Source: Streptomyces sp. NBC_01237
GTDB taxonomy: Bacteria; Actinomycetota; Actinomycetes; Streptomycetales; Streptomycetaceae
Length of the DNA stretch: 64,000 nucleotides
Reading direction: 5' to 3'
NCBI RefSeq assembly: GCF_035917275.1
Contig: NZ_CP108508.1
Coordinates: forward strand, 1,054,001 to 1,118,000
The notes below the pieces were generated by a model. The model made no database searches. It was not told the DNA's origin and was given only the letters and a program-made list of their open reading frames with translations. Below, in pieces: positions 8,421 through 16,209 of the stretch. Made by a program: the position numbers and the translations under genes. Within the stretch, counting starts at the first letter, position 1, and the number at the start of each line of letters is the position of its first letter.

Positions 8421-9635
8421 TCAGGAGAGGGCGCTCAGCGGGTCGTCGAGCACCGGCTGCCAGGCCAGTTCGGCGGCGCCCACCAGGCTGTTGTGGGCGA
8501 GGGTGCAGGGCAGGATCGGCACGCTGCCGCTGCGCCCCCACAGGCTGCGGTCGGCGACGACCGCCCGCAGCCGCTCCGGGTCGGCTTCGAGGAGGTCGCG
8601 GTGCAGCCCGCCGAGGATGATGCGGTCCGGGTTGAGGATGTTGACCAGACCGGCCAGACCGAGCCCCAGCCGGTCGATCAGCTCTTCGGCGGCGTTGCGT
8701 ACGGCGGCGTCCTCGTACTCCGTACGCAGCAGATCACCGGCCTGCTTGAGCAGGGACTCCTCCGGCCCGGGGGCACGGCGGGCGGCGGTGAGGAAGGCCA
8801 GCGGATCCGTTTCCACATCGAGGCAGCCGCGCCCGCCGCAGTGGCAGGGGCGCCCCTCGGGGTTCACCGTGAGTTGTCCCACTTCCAGCGCGAGCCCCGA
8901 ACTCCCGCTGTGCAGGCGGCCGTCGATCACCAGGGCGCCGCCGACGCCGCGGTGGCCGGTGGCGACACAGAGCAGATGCCGGGCGCCTCGTCCCGCGCCG
9001 TGGCGGTGTTCGGCGAGCGCGGTGAGGTTGACGTCGTTGGCGGTGAACGCGGGTGCGGTGATGCCCGCCTCGCGTACGCAGGAGGCGAAGATCTCGCGGA
9101 CCGGGGCGCCCGCCGGCCAGGCGATGTGGAGCGGGTTGAGTGCCGTGCCCTCGGGCTCCGCAACGGCGGACGGTACGGCGAGCCCGGCGCCGACACAGCG
9201 CAGCCCGCTCTCGCGCAGCAGCCGGGCGCCCTCGGCGACGACCTCGCCGAGCACCTGGGCGGGGTCGGCCATCACGGCGACACAGCCGGGCGCGGTGGCG
9301 ACGATCCGGCCGCCGAGGCCGACGAGCGCGGCACGGAAGCCGTCGGCGTGCACCTGGGCCGCGAGGGCGACCGGTCCGTTCTCGCGGACGGACAGCCGGT
9401 GCGAGGGGCGGCCCTGCGAGCCGGCCGCCGAACCGGGGCTGGAGTCGACCCGGATGAGCCCGAGCGCCTCCAGTTCCGCGGCGACCGCACCGGCGGTGGC
9501 CCGGGTGACGCCGAGCTCGGAGGTGAGTACGGCGCGGGTGGGCGCGCGTCCGGTGTGGACCAGTTCCAGCGCGGGGCCGAGCGCGCTGCGGCCCCTCTCC
9601 AACTTCGTCCGGGTGGTGGTCACCTTGCCGTTCAT
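8421..9635 (-). CDS. ROK-family transcriptional regulator
   Basis: 404 residues; the ATG at 9635 (MNGKVTTTRTKLERGRSALG) is preceded by GGGAG. The N-terminal winged HTH is GRAPTRAVLTSELGVTRATA. The ROK sugar-kinase-like domain includes the Zn-binding CHCGGRGCLDVETD motif. Such proteins (NagC/Mlc/XylR type) repress sugar uptake or catabolism genes and are released by a sugar. It is divergent from an MFS transporter with a 144-nt gap holding an inverted repeat over the transporter start, so the transporter is the obvious target. Confidence 0.88.
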   Translation of the reverse strand: MNGKVTTTRTKLERGRSALGPALELVHTGRAPTRAVLTSELGVTRATAGAVAAELEALGLIRVDSSPGSAAGSQGRPSHRLSVRENGPVALAAQVHADGFRAALVGLGGRIVATAPGCVAVMADPAQVLGEVVAEGARLLRESGLRCVGAGLAVPSAVAEPEGTALNPLHIAWPAGAPVREIFASCVREAGITAPAFTANDVNLTALAEHRHGAGRGARHLLCVATGHRGVGGALVIDGRLHSGSSGLALEVGQLTVNPEGRPCHCGGRGCLDVETDPLAFLTAARRAPGPEESLLKQAGDLLRTEYEDAAVRNAAEELIDRLGLGLAGLVNILNPDRIILGGLHRDLLEADPERLRAVVADRSLWGRSGSVPILPCTLAHNSLVGAAELAWQPVLDDPLSALS

Positions 9636-9743
9636 GGGGGCGAGTCTCCCATGATCCGGAGGTGCCGCCGACGCTTCGGAGCCGTGCGCCACCCGCTCCC
9701 GTGCCGTATGCCGCCGCGCCGTCGGCCACCTCCGGCCACCGTC

Positions 9744-9798
9744 TTGCGCCCTTCGTCCGCGCGCCCCTATGCTGAGTTTGTGCCGCAACTAAACAAAC
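9744..9798. promoter_or_regulatory. MFS gene promoter with inverted-repeat operator over the start codon
   Basis: TTGCGC (9744-9749), 18-bp spacer, TATGCT (9768-9773), then 6 nt to the GTG at 9780, the spacing expected of a leaderless mRNA. GTTTGT (9776-9781) and ACAAAC (9793-9798) form a perfect 6-bp inverted repeat with an 11-nt spacer straddling the start codon. It is the best candidate site for the divergent ROK regulator. Confidence 0.5.
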
Positions 9799-11000
9799 CG
9801 CGGACGGCCCTACCGGGGGGACTCGGCGGAGACACCGCCCCACCCTCGTCGGCCCGCCTCCGTACCGCGCTGACCGTGTTCTTCGCCCTCGATGGCTTCC
9901 TCTTCGCCGGCTGGGTGGTCCGTATCCCGGCCATCAAGCAGCAGACCGGTGCCACCGCCTCCACCCTGGGACTCGCCCTGCTGGGCGTCTCGGCGGGTGC
10001 GGTGATCACCATGATGCTCACCGGCCGGCTCTGCCGGCGCTACGGCAGCCATGCCGTCACCGTGGTCTGCGGAGTCCTCCTCTCCCTGAGCATCGCGCTT
10101 CCCGCGCAGACCCATTCGGCGACCGCCCTCGGCTTGGTGCTGCTGGTCTTCGGCGCCGCCTACGGCGGCATGAACGTGGCGATGAACAGCGCCGCGGTCG
10201 ATCTGGTCGCCGCCCTGCGACGACCGGTGATGCCGAGCTTCCACGCCGCGTTCAGCCTCGGCGGAATGATCGGCGCCGGGCTCGGCGGACTGGTCGCGGG
10301 CGGGCTCTCCCCCGCCACGCATCTCTTCGCCCTCACCGGAGTCGGACTGATCGCCACCGCCGCGCTGGGGCCGACGCTGCTGCGCCACCCCTCGCGATCC
10401 GCGGCGCCCGCCGCCTCGCAGGCCCCGTCGGCCCCGAAGCGGCGGCTGGACGGACGGGCCCGCCGGGTGGTCCTCCTCTTCGGAGTGATCGCGCTGTGCA
10501 CCGCGTACGGCGAGGGGGCACTCGCCGACTGGGGCGCCCTGCACCTCGAACAGGATCTCGACGCCCACCCCGGCCTGGCCGCCGCCGGATACTCCCTGTT
10601 CGCCCTCACCATGACCATCGGCAGGCTCACCGGCACCACCCTTCTCGAACGGTTCGGCCAGACCCGGACGCTCGTCCTGGGCGGCGCGACGGCCGCGGCC
10701 GGAATGCTGCTGGGCGCGCTGGCGCCGACCGTCTGGCTCGCGCTCGTCGGCTTCGCCGTCACGGGCCTGGGTCTCGCCAACATCTTCCCCGTCGCGGTGA
10801 GCCGGGCCGGGGAGCTGGCAGGGCCGAGCGGGGTCGCCGCCGCCTCGACGCTCGGCTACGGCGGAATGCTGCTGGGCCCGCCCGCGATCGGCTTCCTGGC
10901 CGACTGGTTCTCCCTGCCGGTCGCCCTGACGACGGTGGCCCTGCTGGCCATGGGAGCCGCCGTTCTGGGGTACGGCGCACGCAACGCCACACACACGTGA
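9780..11000 (+). CDS. MFS transporter
   Basis: 406 residues with about 12 membrane helices, starting at GTG 9780 (VPQLNKPRTALPGG, a short cytoplasmic tail before ALTVFFALDGFLFAGWVVRI). The A-like motif in loop 2-3 is GRLCRRYGSHAV. The Gly-rich TM segments (MGLANIFPVAVSRAGELAG region) resemble the YbjJ/FucP-like part of the superfamily. The substrate could be a sugar or a drug. Divergence from a ROK regulator favours a sugar-related compound. A long upstream open frame in the same phase is antisense shadow of the ROK gene and was not used. Confidence 0.85.
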   Translation: MPQLNKPRTALPGGLGGDTAPPSSARLRTALTVFFALDGFLFAGWVVRIPAIKQQTGATASTLGLALLGVSAGAVITMMLTGRLCRRYGSHAVTVVCGVLLSLSIALPAQTHSATALGLVLLVFGAAYGGMNVAMNSAAVDLVAALRRPVMPSFHAAFSLGGMIGAGLGGLVAGGLSPATHLFALTGVGLIATAALGPTLLRHPSRSAAPAASQAPSAPKRRLDGRARRVVLLFGVIALCTAYGEGALADWGALHLEQDLDAHPGLAAAGYSLFALTMTIGRLTGTTLLERFGQTRTLVLGGATAAAGMLLGALAPTVWLALVGFAVTGLGLANIFPVAVSRAGELAGPSGVAAASTLGYGGMLLGPPAIGFLADWFSLPVALTTVALLAMGAAVLGYGARNATHT

Positions 11001-11096
11001 GCTACGCACACATGCGCGATTGAGTAGCCGTACTCAGGCGTTCCCGGCTCCCCCGGCGCACGCTGGAAGCCTCAACCACTCGATCGGGAGCCGGCT

Positions 11097-11465
11097 ATGA
11101 AGAACCAGGTCATCAACCACCCGCAGCTGCGCGCACTGGTGCGTCTGACCTTCGGCAACGCCGCCTCGCTGTGCTATCTCGGCCTGGTGCTCGCGGCAAC
11201 GGTCCTCGTCACGGTGGACACTCTCTTCGTCACCCACGAAGACGCCTCGTTCTCCGGGGTCTGGCTGTTCCTGCTGGCCGCCCCCACCGTGTTCGTCTTC
11301 TTCGTCGGGAGCTCCCTGGCGGGTGCGGACGCGGGCGGGCCGACCTGGTTCCTCTGCCTCGCCCTCGTGGTGTCGGTCCTGGTCCAGTCGCTGGCGCTCG
11401 GATGGTTCGCCCGTCTGGTACGCCGCGGCGGCCGGGCCAGGTCCGCACACCCGCAGAGCGCCTGA
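11097..11465 (+). CDS. Small membrane protein (SCO4225-like)
   Basis: 122 residues; ATG with GGGAG 6-7 nt upstream. Three membrane helices are visible: about 26-45 (LCYLGLVLAATVLVTVDTLF), 55-75 (VWLFLLAAPTVFVFFVGSSL) and 85-105 (FLCLALVVSVLVQSLALGWF), then a basic tail. It resembles Streptomyces proteins labelled SCO4225 family; the function is unknown. Stands alone between the MFS gene and the mycothiol-type enzyme gene. Confidence 0.75.
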   Translation: MKNQVINHPQLRALVRLTFGNAASLCYLGLVLAATVLVTVDTLFVTHEDASFSGVWLFLLAAPTVFVFFVGSSLAGADAGGPTWFLCLALVVSVLVQSLALGWFARLVRRGGRARSAHPQSA

Positions 11466-11487
11466 GCCCCCTGCCACAATCGGCACC

Positions 11488-12258
11488 ATGGAGATCGTGG
11501 ATTACCTCAAGTCCCTTTCCGTGGAAGGCCGTCTGCTCGCGACGGCGGCCGAACAGGCCGGTCCGGGCGCGTCGGTCCCGACCTGCCCCGGCTGGCAGGT
11601 GCGCCATCTCCTGCGGCACACCGGCATGGTGCACCGCTGGGCGGCGGCGTTCGTGACCGAGGGGCACAGGGAGTACCACCCGGACGGCGGTGAACCGGAT
11701 CTCGACGGGGTCGAGCTGCTCGACTGGTTCCGCGCGGGCCACCACCATCTGGTGGAAGCCCTCGCGGCGGCCCCCGCCGATCTCGACTGCTGGGCCTTCC
11801 TGCCCGCGCCCTCGCCCCTCGCCTTCTGGGCGCGGCGCCAGCTGCACGAGACCGCGGTGCACCGAGCGGATGCCGAGTCGGCGCTCGGAGGAGCGCTCAC
11901 CGAGGTGGGTACGGAGCAGGCGCTGGACGGCATCGACGAGCTGCTGAACGGGTTCCACGCCCGTCCCAGGAGCCGGGTGCGCACCGACCTCCCTCGCACC
12001 CTCCGTGTGCGGGCCGTGGGCGCGGACGCCGACGGGGGCGCCGACGCGGTGTGGACCGTACGCCTGTCGGCCGAACCGCCGAAGGCGACCCGTGAACAGG
12101 TGCGCGATGTGCCGCCTGCCGACTGCGAGTTGAGCGGGACGGCGGAGGGCGTCTATCTGGCCCTCTGGAACCGGCTGCCCCTCTCGGCCGTCACGCTGAC
12201 CGGCGACCGTACGGTGGCGAGGCTGTGGACGGACAACTCCGCGGTCACCTGGAACTGA
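11488..12258 (+). CDS. Maleylpyruvate isomerase-family mycothiol-dependent enzyme
   Basis: 256 residues from ATG 11488. The N-terminal DinB-like four-helix domain has the metal-binding pattern of MDMPI proteins: His in LLRHTGMVHRW and the HExxxH in QLHETAVHRADAES. The C-terminal MDMPI_C part follows (RVRTDLPRTLRVRAVG onward). Family members are mycothiol-dependent isomerases or transferases, or act in detoxification. Mycothiol is the actinobacterial thiol, which fits the host. The specific substrate is unknown. It begins 22 nt after the small membrane gene and may be co-transcribed with it. Confidence 0.85.
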   Translation: MEIVDYLKSLSVEGRLLATAAEQAGPGASVPTCPGWQVRHLLRHTGMVHRWAAAFVTEGHREYHPDGGEPDLDGVELLDWFRAGHHHLVEALAAAPADLDCWAFLPAPSPLAFWARRQLHETAVHRADAESALGGALTEVGTEQALDGIDELLNGFHARPRSRVRTDLPRTLRVRAVGADADGGADAVWTVRLSAEPPKATREQVRDVPPADCELSGTAEGVYLALWNRLPLSAVTLTGDRTVARLWTDNSAVTWN

Positions 12259-12344
12259 CGTCGTGCCGCGCTTTTCCCGGAAGCGCGGCACACCACCGGC
12301 GGGGCTCCCTTGCCGCCACCGGACGCCCCTGTGAGAATCCGGGC

Positions 12345-12641
12345 ATGGGGCGACGCACACAGGCGGACCGGGACGCGATCACCATCGAGATCGGCTACGC
12401 GCTGGTGAGCGCGGCCGTCGTGGCGGCGGTCACCTTCGCGGGGATCTGCGCGCCCGCCCTGCTCTTCGAACTCACGCACCACGGCGAACGCCTCCTCCTC
12501 GGCATCGGTGCCGGAGCCGCCGCTCTCGCTTTCCTCACCCGGACCGTCCATGTGCTGTGGCGGTTCCCCCGTACCGCGGAGGGCCGGCCCGTCCCGGCCG
12601 ATCAGCCCAGCCAGCCGGGGCGTACGAGCCCCGACTCATAG
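12345..12641 (+). CDS. Small two-helix membrane protein (DUF6332-like)
   Basis: 98 residues from ATG 12345. MGRRTQADRDAITIEIGYAL leads into a first helix (about 16-40, ALVSAAVVAAVTFAGICAPA), then a second (about 49-70, LLLGIGAGAAALAFLTRTVH), and a Pro-rich tail. It looks like the small streptomycete proteins annotated DUF6332; the function is unknown. Its last 40 nt overlap the 3-prime end of the convergent response-regulator gene, so both strands code there. Confidence 0.7.
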   Translation: MGRRTQADRDAITIEIGYALVSAAVVAAVTFAGICAPALLFELTHHGERLLLGIGAGAAALAFLTRTVHVLWRFPRTAEGRPVPADQPSQPGRTSPDS

Positions 12642-13267
12642 GCCATGACGACCAGTTGAGCCCGGTCGCGGGCGCCCAGCTTGACCATGGTGCGGCTCAC
12701 ATGGGTCTTGGCGGTGAGCGGGCTGACCACCAGCCTGCGGGCGATCTCCTCGTTCGACAGCCCGATGCCGACCAGCGCCATCACCTCCCGCTCCCGGTCG
12801 GTGAGCCGGCCGAGAGCGGTCGCGGCCGTGGGTTCCTTGGACCGGGCGGCGAACTCCGCGATCAGCCGACGGGTCACTCCGGGCGAGAGCAACGCGTCCC
12901 CGTTCACCACCGCCCGTACCGCGCGCAGCAGTTCCTCCGGCTCGGTGTCCTTGACGAGGAAGCCGGAAGCCCCGGACCGGATCGCCTCGAAGACGTACTC
13001 GTCGAGTTCGAAGGTGGTGAGCATGACCACCTTCACCCCGTTCAGCGCGGGATCGTCGGTGATCCGCCGGGTCGCGGCCAGGCCGTCCAGCCGCGGCATC
13101 CGGATGTCCATCAGCACGGCGTCCGGGCGCAGCTCGCGCACCAGCCGCACGGCCTCCTCGCCGTCCGCCGCCTCTCCGGCCACCTCGATGTCCGGCTGGG
13201 CGTCCAGCAGCGCCCGGAAGCCGGCCCGGACCAGGAGCTGGTCGTCGGCGAGCAGTACGCGGATCAC
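12602..13267 (-). CDS. NarL/FixJ-type response regulator
   Basis: 221 residues. Receiver domain: acidic DD near the start (VLLADDQLLV), phosphoacceptor Asp in VLMDIRMPRLDG (about residue 53), Thr in VVMLTTFE, Lys in FLVKDTEP. C-terminal LuxR HTH: LTDREREVMALVGIGLSNEE and SPLTAKTHVSRTMVKLGARD. It is encoded with its kinase, overlapping it by 4 nt (ATGA), so production is coupled. A perfect palindrome upstream of the kinase gene is a likely binding site. Confidence 0.93.
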   Translation of the reverse strand: MIRVLLADDQLLVRAGFRALLDAQPDIEVAGEAADGEEAVRLVRELRPDAVLMDIRMPRLDGLAATRRITDDPALNGVKVVMLTTFELDEYVFEAIRSGASGFLVKDTEPEELLRAVRAVVNGDALLSPGVTRRLIAEFAARSKEPTAATALGRLTDREREVMALVGIGLSNEEIARRLVVSPLTAKTHVSRTMVKLGARDRAQLVVMAYESGLVRPGWLG

Positions 13268-14547
13268 GGTGTCTCCTCCGGCTGAGCCGCTGGGTCCCCG
13301 GGCCCGGTCTCCGGGTGTCGCGGGGCGGCGGGCAACGGGAGTTCCGCCCGTACCCGGAAACCGCCGCCGGTCCGGGGGCCCGCCTCGATCGTGCCACCGA
13401 GCGCCGCCGCCCGCTCCCGCATGCCGACGAGCCCATTGCCGCTGCCGCCCGCGTCGCCGCCGGTCGCGGGGCCTTCGTCGTCGATACGGAGGCGGAGGCG
13501 CCCGGCACTGTAGCCGATCCGGACCAGTGCGGTACGGGAGCCCGAGTGCCGCACGACGTTGGTCAGAGCCTCCTGCACGATCCGGAAGGCGGCCAGATCG
13601 GTGCCGGGCGGGAGGGCGGTCTCCGCGCCCTCGGTCCCGACGGTGACGGTCAGGCCGGCGCCCGCCGCCTGGTCGACGAGTTCGGGCAGCCGGTCGAGGC
13701 CGGGGGCCGGGGCGCGAGGGGCGTCGCCCGGCGTACGGAGGTTGGCGAGGACCTGCCGTACCTCGCCGAGCGCTTCCTTGCTGGCTCCCTTGATGGTGAT
13801 GAGGGCCGAGCGGGCCTGCTCGGGATCGGAGTCGAGCAGGGCGAGCCCGACCCCGGCCTGGACGTTGATGACGGAGATGCTGTGGGCGAGGACGTCATGC
13901 AGCTCGCGGGCCATCCGCAGCCGCTCCTCGTCCGCCCGCCGCTGCTCCGCGGCCGCCCGTTCCGCCCTGGCCGCCGCCCATTGTTCGCGGCGTACCCGCA
14001 GCAGTTCGGCGGCGGCGACGATGGCCACCACCCATGCGGTGATGAACGCCTCCTGCCCCCAGGGCGCGGCACCGTCCCCGGCGGGCGGCAGCCACCGGTA
14101 GAGCCAGTGGCCCACCAGCACATGCCCGGCCCACAGCCCGCCGAGCGACCACCAGGCGGCCTTCCGGTGCCCGGAGACGATGGCGCTGAAGCACCCCACG
14201 GCGACGGCGATGAAGACCGGGCCGTACGGGTAGCCCGCGGCGAGATAGAGGAGCGCGGCGGCGGAGGCCGTGGTCACCGCCACCACGGGATGCCGGTGGC
14301 GCACCAGCAGCACCGCGACCGCGACGAACAGCAGCAGCCGCGCGAGGACGTCCACCGGCTGCCTGTCCTGGCCGTGCGCGGCGAAGCCCGTGCCGACCAT
14401 GACGAACACCAGCAGCGCGATGGTCGAGGGCCACGGAAGCCCGGCTCCGGACCGTGCCCCCGGACCGGACAGCCGGTGCGGAGGTTCCCCGCGCCCCCAG
14501 GGGCCGCGGGGGCCACCACGCGTGTGTGATCGCTGCTGCTCTTCCAT
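13264..14547 (-). CDS. Sensor histidine kinase (HisKA_3/DesK type)
   Basis: 427 residues. An N-terminal region of 4-5 membrane helices (residues about 35-165) is followed by the HisKA_3 dimerisation/phosphoacceptor helix with His in ARELHDVLAHSISVINVQ, then a HATPase domain (N box EALTNVVRHSGSRTA, G box GNGLVGMRERAAALGG). There is no obvious extracellular sensor domain, so the signal is probably sensed in or near the membrane, as in DesK-like kinases. The partner is the downstream NarL-type regulator. The stimulus cannot be inferred from the neighbours. Confidence 0.92.
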   Translation of the reverse strand: MEEQQRSHTRGGPRGPWGRGEPPHRLSGPGARSGAGLPWPSTIALLVFVMVGTGFAAHGQDRQPVDVLARLLLFVAVAVLLVRHRHPVVAVTTASAAALLYLAAGYPYGPVFIAVAVGCFSAIVSGHRKAAWWSLGGLWAGHVLVGHWLYRWLPPAGDGAAPWGQEAFITAWVVAIVAAAELLRVRREQWAAARAERAAAEQRRADEERLRMARELHDVLAHSISVINVQAGVGLALLDSDPEQARSALITIKGASKEALGEVRQVLANLRTPGDAPRAPAPGLDRLPELVDQAAGAGLTVTVGTEGAETALPPGTDLAAFRIVQEALTNVVRHSGSRTALVRIGYSAGRLRLRIDDEGPATGGDAGGSGNGLVGMRERAAALGGTIEAGPRTGGGFRVRAELPLPAAPRHPETGPGDPAAQPEETP

Positions 14548-14596
14548 GGCGGCAACGCTAGACGGGCCACCGCCGCGCGGGCGTCAGCCGGGCGTG

Positions 14597-14624
14597 GTGA
14601 TCACACGTACTCCCCGGGGAGTAC
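14597..14624. promoter_or_regulatory. Perfect palindromes upstream of the kinase-regulator operon
   Basis: GTACTCCCCGGGGAGTAC (14607-14624) is an 18-bp perfect palindrome 60 nt upstream of the kinase start; GTGATCAC (14597-14604) is a second, 8-bp one beside it. NarL-family regulators bind inverted repeats, so autoregulation is likely. Confidence 0.55.
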
Positions 14625-14721
14625 ACCGTGAGGGCGGCGGGCGGTGGCGGGACGGGCGATGCCCGGGGTTCCGGCGGACGGCTCCCGGTCGGGCTCGCTC
14701 TCCGGCTCCCCCGCAGGTGCC

Positions 14722-15498
14722 CTACCGGGTTCCGGCCCGGCTTCCGGTCAGTCCCACCGAGCGGGCGAGTTCACCGACCGCGTGCCGGAAGAGCACGTCC
14801 CGCGCCTCGACGACCCGGTTGAACTGACCGAAGAGTTCGAACGAGATCAGGCCGAAGAGCTGCGCCCAGGCGGCGACGAGCGCGGCCACGACCGCGGGCG
14901 GGAGATCCGCGGCGAGGTCGGCCGCCATCCGCTCCGCCTCGGGGCGGAGTTCGCCGTCGAGGGGCGGCACGGCCAGGCCGTCGGCGCGGTACGCCTCGCG
15001 GAGAAGACCGATGAACACCACCCCGACGCGGGAGGCGGGGCCGACCGTGTCCTGCGGAGCGATGTAGCCGGGGACGGGCGAGCCGTAGATCAGTGCGTAC
15101 TCATGAGGGTGTGCCAGGGCCCAGTCGCGTACGGCGCAGGCGACCGCGGTCCAGCGCGCGAGGTACGGGCCGGACGGTGAGGCGGCGGCGCGGCGCGCGC
15201 CACCACCGGAACCGGCACCGTCCTGGGCCTCGGCAGCGGGAGCGGCTCCCGCGGCACGGGCGGACTCCGCCGCCTCGCCGACCGCGTCGTAGGCGTCGAC
15301 GATAAGAGCTGTGAGGAGGTCGTCGCGGCTGGGGAAGTAGCGGTAGAGCGCGGAGGAGACCATGCCCAGCTCGCGGGCGACGGCGCGGAGGGAGAGCTTG
15401 GCGGCGCCCTCGGCCGCGAGCTGCTTCCGGGCCTCGTCCTTGATGGCGGCGGTCACTTCGATACGGGCGCGTTCCCGGGCCCCTCGGATAGTGCTCAT
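14722..15498 (-). CDS. TetR family regulator with WHG-type C-terminal domain
   Basis: 258 residues; the ATG at 15498 (MSTIRGARERARIEVTAAIK) is preferred to an in-frame start at 15534. HTH: LSLRAVARELGMVSSALYRY followed by FPSRDDLL. The C-terminal half, with RWTAVACAVRDWALAHPHEY, matches the WHG-domain TetR subgroup. An Ala/Gly-rich insert (about residues 85-115) links the domains. Divergent from an F420-type reductase gene with a 126-nt gap carrying two copies of one operator, one near each gene, so it very likely represses both itself and the reductase. Confidence 0.9.
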   Translation of the reverse strand: MSTIRGARERARIEVTAAIKDEARKQLAAEGAAKLSLRAVARELGMVSSALYRYFPSRDDLLTALIVDAYDAVGEAAESARAAGAAPAAEAQDGAGSGGGARRAAASPSGPYLARWTAVACAVRDWALAHPHEYALIYGSPVPGYIAPQDTVGPASRVGVVFIGLLREAYRADGLAVPPLDGELRPEAERMAADLAADLPPAVVAALVAAWAQLFGLISFELFGQFNRVVEARDVLFRHAVGELARSVGLTGSRAGTR

Positions 15499-15538
15499 GG
15501 CCTCAGTCTGCCACGGCGGCGGATCACTGAACACTAAC

Positions 15539-15553
15539 GAGAGCAGCGCTCTT
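15539..15553. promoter_or_regulatory. TetR operator copy 1 (near the regulator gene)
   Basis: GAGAGC-AGC-GCTCTT, an inverted repeat with one mismatch, 40 nt upstream of the tetR start. Twelve of 15 positions match copy 2, whose left edge lies exactly 53 bp away. Confidence 0.7.
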
Positions 15554-15591
15554 GCTTTTGAGCACTGAACGCGTGCACACTGATCTCAAGC

Positions 15592-15606
15592 GAGAGCACT
15601 GCTCTC
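15592..15606. promoter_or_regulatory. TetR operator copy 2 (near the reductase gene)
   Basis: GAGAGC-ACT-GCTCTC, perfect 6-bp arms with a 3-nt centre, ending 18 nt before the reductase ATG and so able to block its promoter or early transcription. A half-site GAGCACTG lies between the two copies (15560-15567). Confidence 0.72.
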
Positions 15607-15624
15607 CCAACAGCGGGAGTCACC

Positions 15625-16077
15625 ATGTCGCAGCCGTACTACCTTCAGGGCAGCCCGTTCACCATCCGGCTGAACAGCGCGATCGGCTGGCTCGCCCGGC
15701 ACGGAGTGAGCTTTCTCGGGTCGGCCGAGATGTCGGTGCGCGGGCGCAAGAGCGGGCAGATGCAGCGCATCCCCGTGAACCCGCACACCTACGAGGGCAC
15801 GCAGTACCTGGTATCGGCCCGCGGCCACTCCCAGTGGGTGCGCAACATGCGGGTCGCCGGCGGCGGCGAGCTGCGGGTGGGCCGGAAGGTCCGCGCGTTC
15901 ACGGCCGTGGAGATCGCGGACGACGAGCAGAAGACGCGCATCCTCCGCACCTACCTGGAGCGCTGGGGCTGGGAGGTCAACAGCTACTTCAAGGGCATCA
16001 CGGCGAAGTCCACGGACGCCGAGCTCCTCGCCGCGTGCCCGGACCACCCCGTCTTCCGGATCACCGTCGAGAAGTGA
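15625..16077 (+). CDS. Nitroreductase/quinone reductase family protein (F420-type)
   Basis: 150 residues; ATG with GGGAG 5 nt upstream. A short N-terminal amphipathic helix is followed by the split-barrel fold typical of Ddn-like F420H2-dependent reductases (DUF385 family): RGRKSGQMQRIPVNPH, then YLVSARGHSQWVRNMRVAGG, the region contacting the deazaflavin in the family. Expected to reduce quinones or nitro compounds at the membrane face. F420 dependence is inferred from family, not from a diagnostic residue. Under control of the divergent TetR regulator. Confidence 0.85.
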   Translation: MSQPYYLQGSPFTIRLNSAIGWLARHGVSFLGSAEMSVRGRKSGQMQRIPVNPHTYEGTQYLVSARGHSQWVRNMRVAGGGELRVGRKVRAFTAVEIADDEQKTRILRTYLERWGWEVNSYFKGITAKSTDAELLAACPDHPVFRITVEK

Positions 16078-16209
16078 CCGCCCGCACAGCCGACCGGCCG
16101 GCGCGCCCGCCCCAAAGACCGCGATCCGGCCGAACCGCGCAGAAGCACGGGGGCGCAGGAACACGCCGAACCGCAGCTAACACGCGGACCCGCAACCCGC
16201 GGAACAGCC

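Noticed and set aside
8493..9779. A long N-terminal extension of the MFS transporter
   Set aside because: It is antisense to the ROK regulator and has no signal of its own; the transporter starts at GTG 9780.
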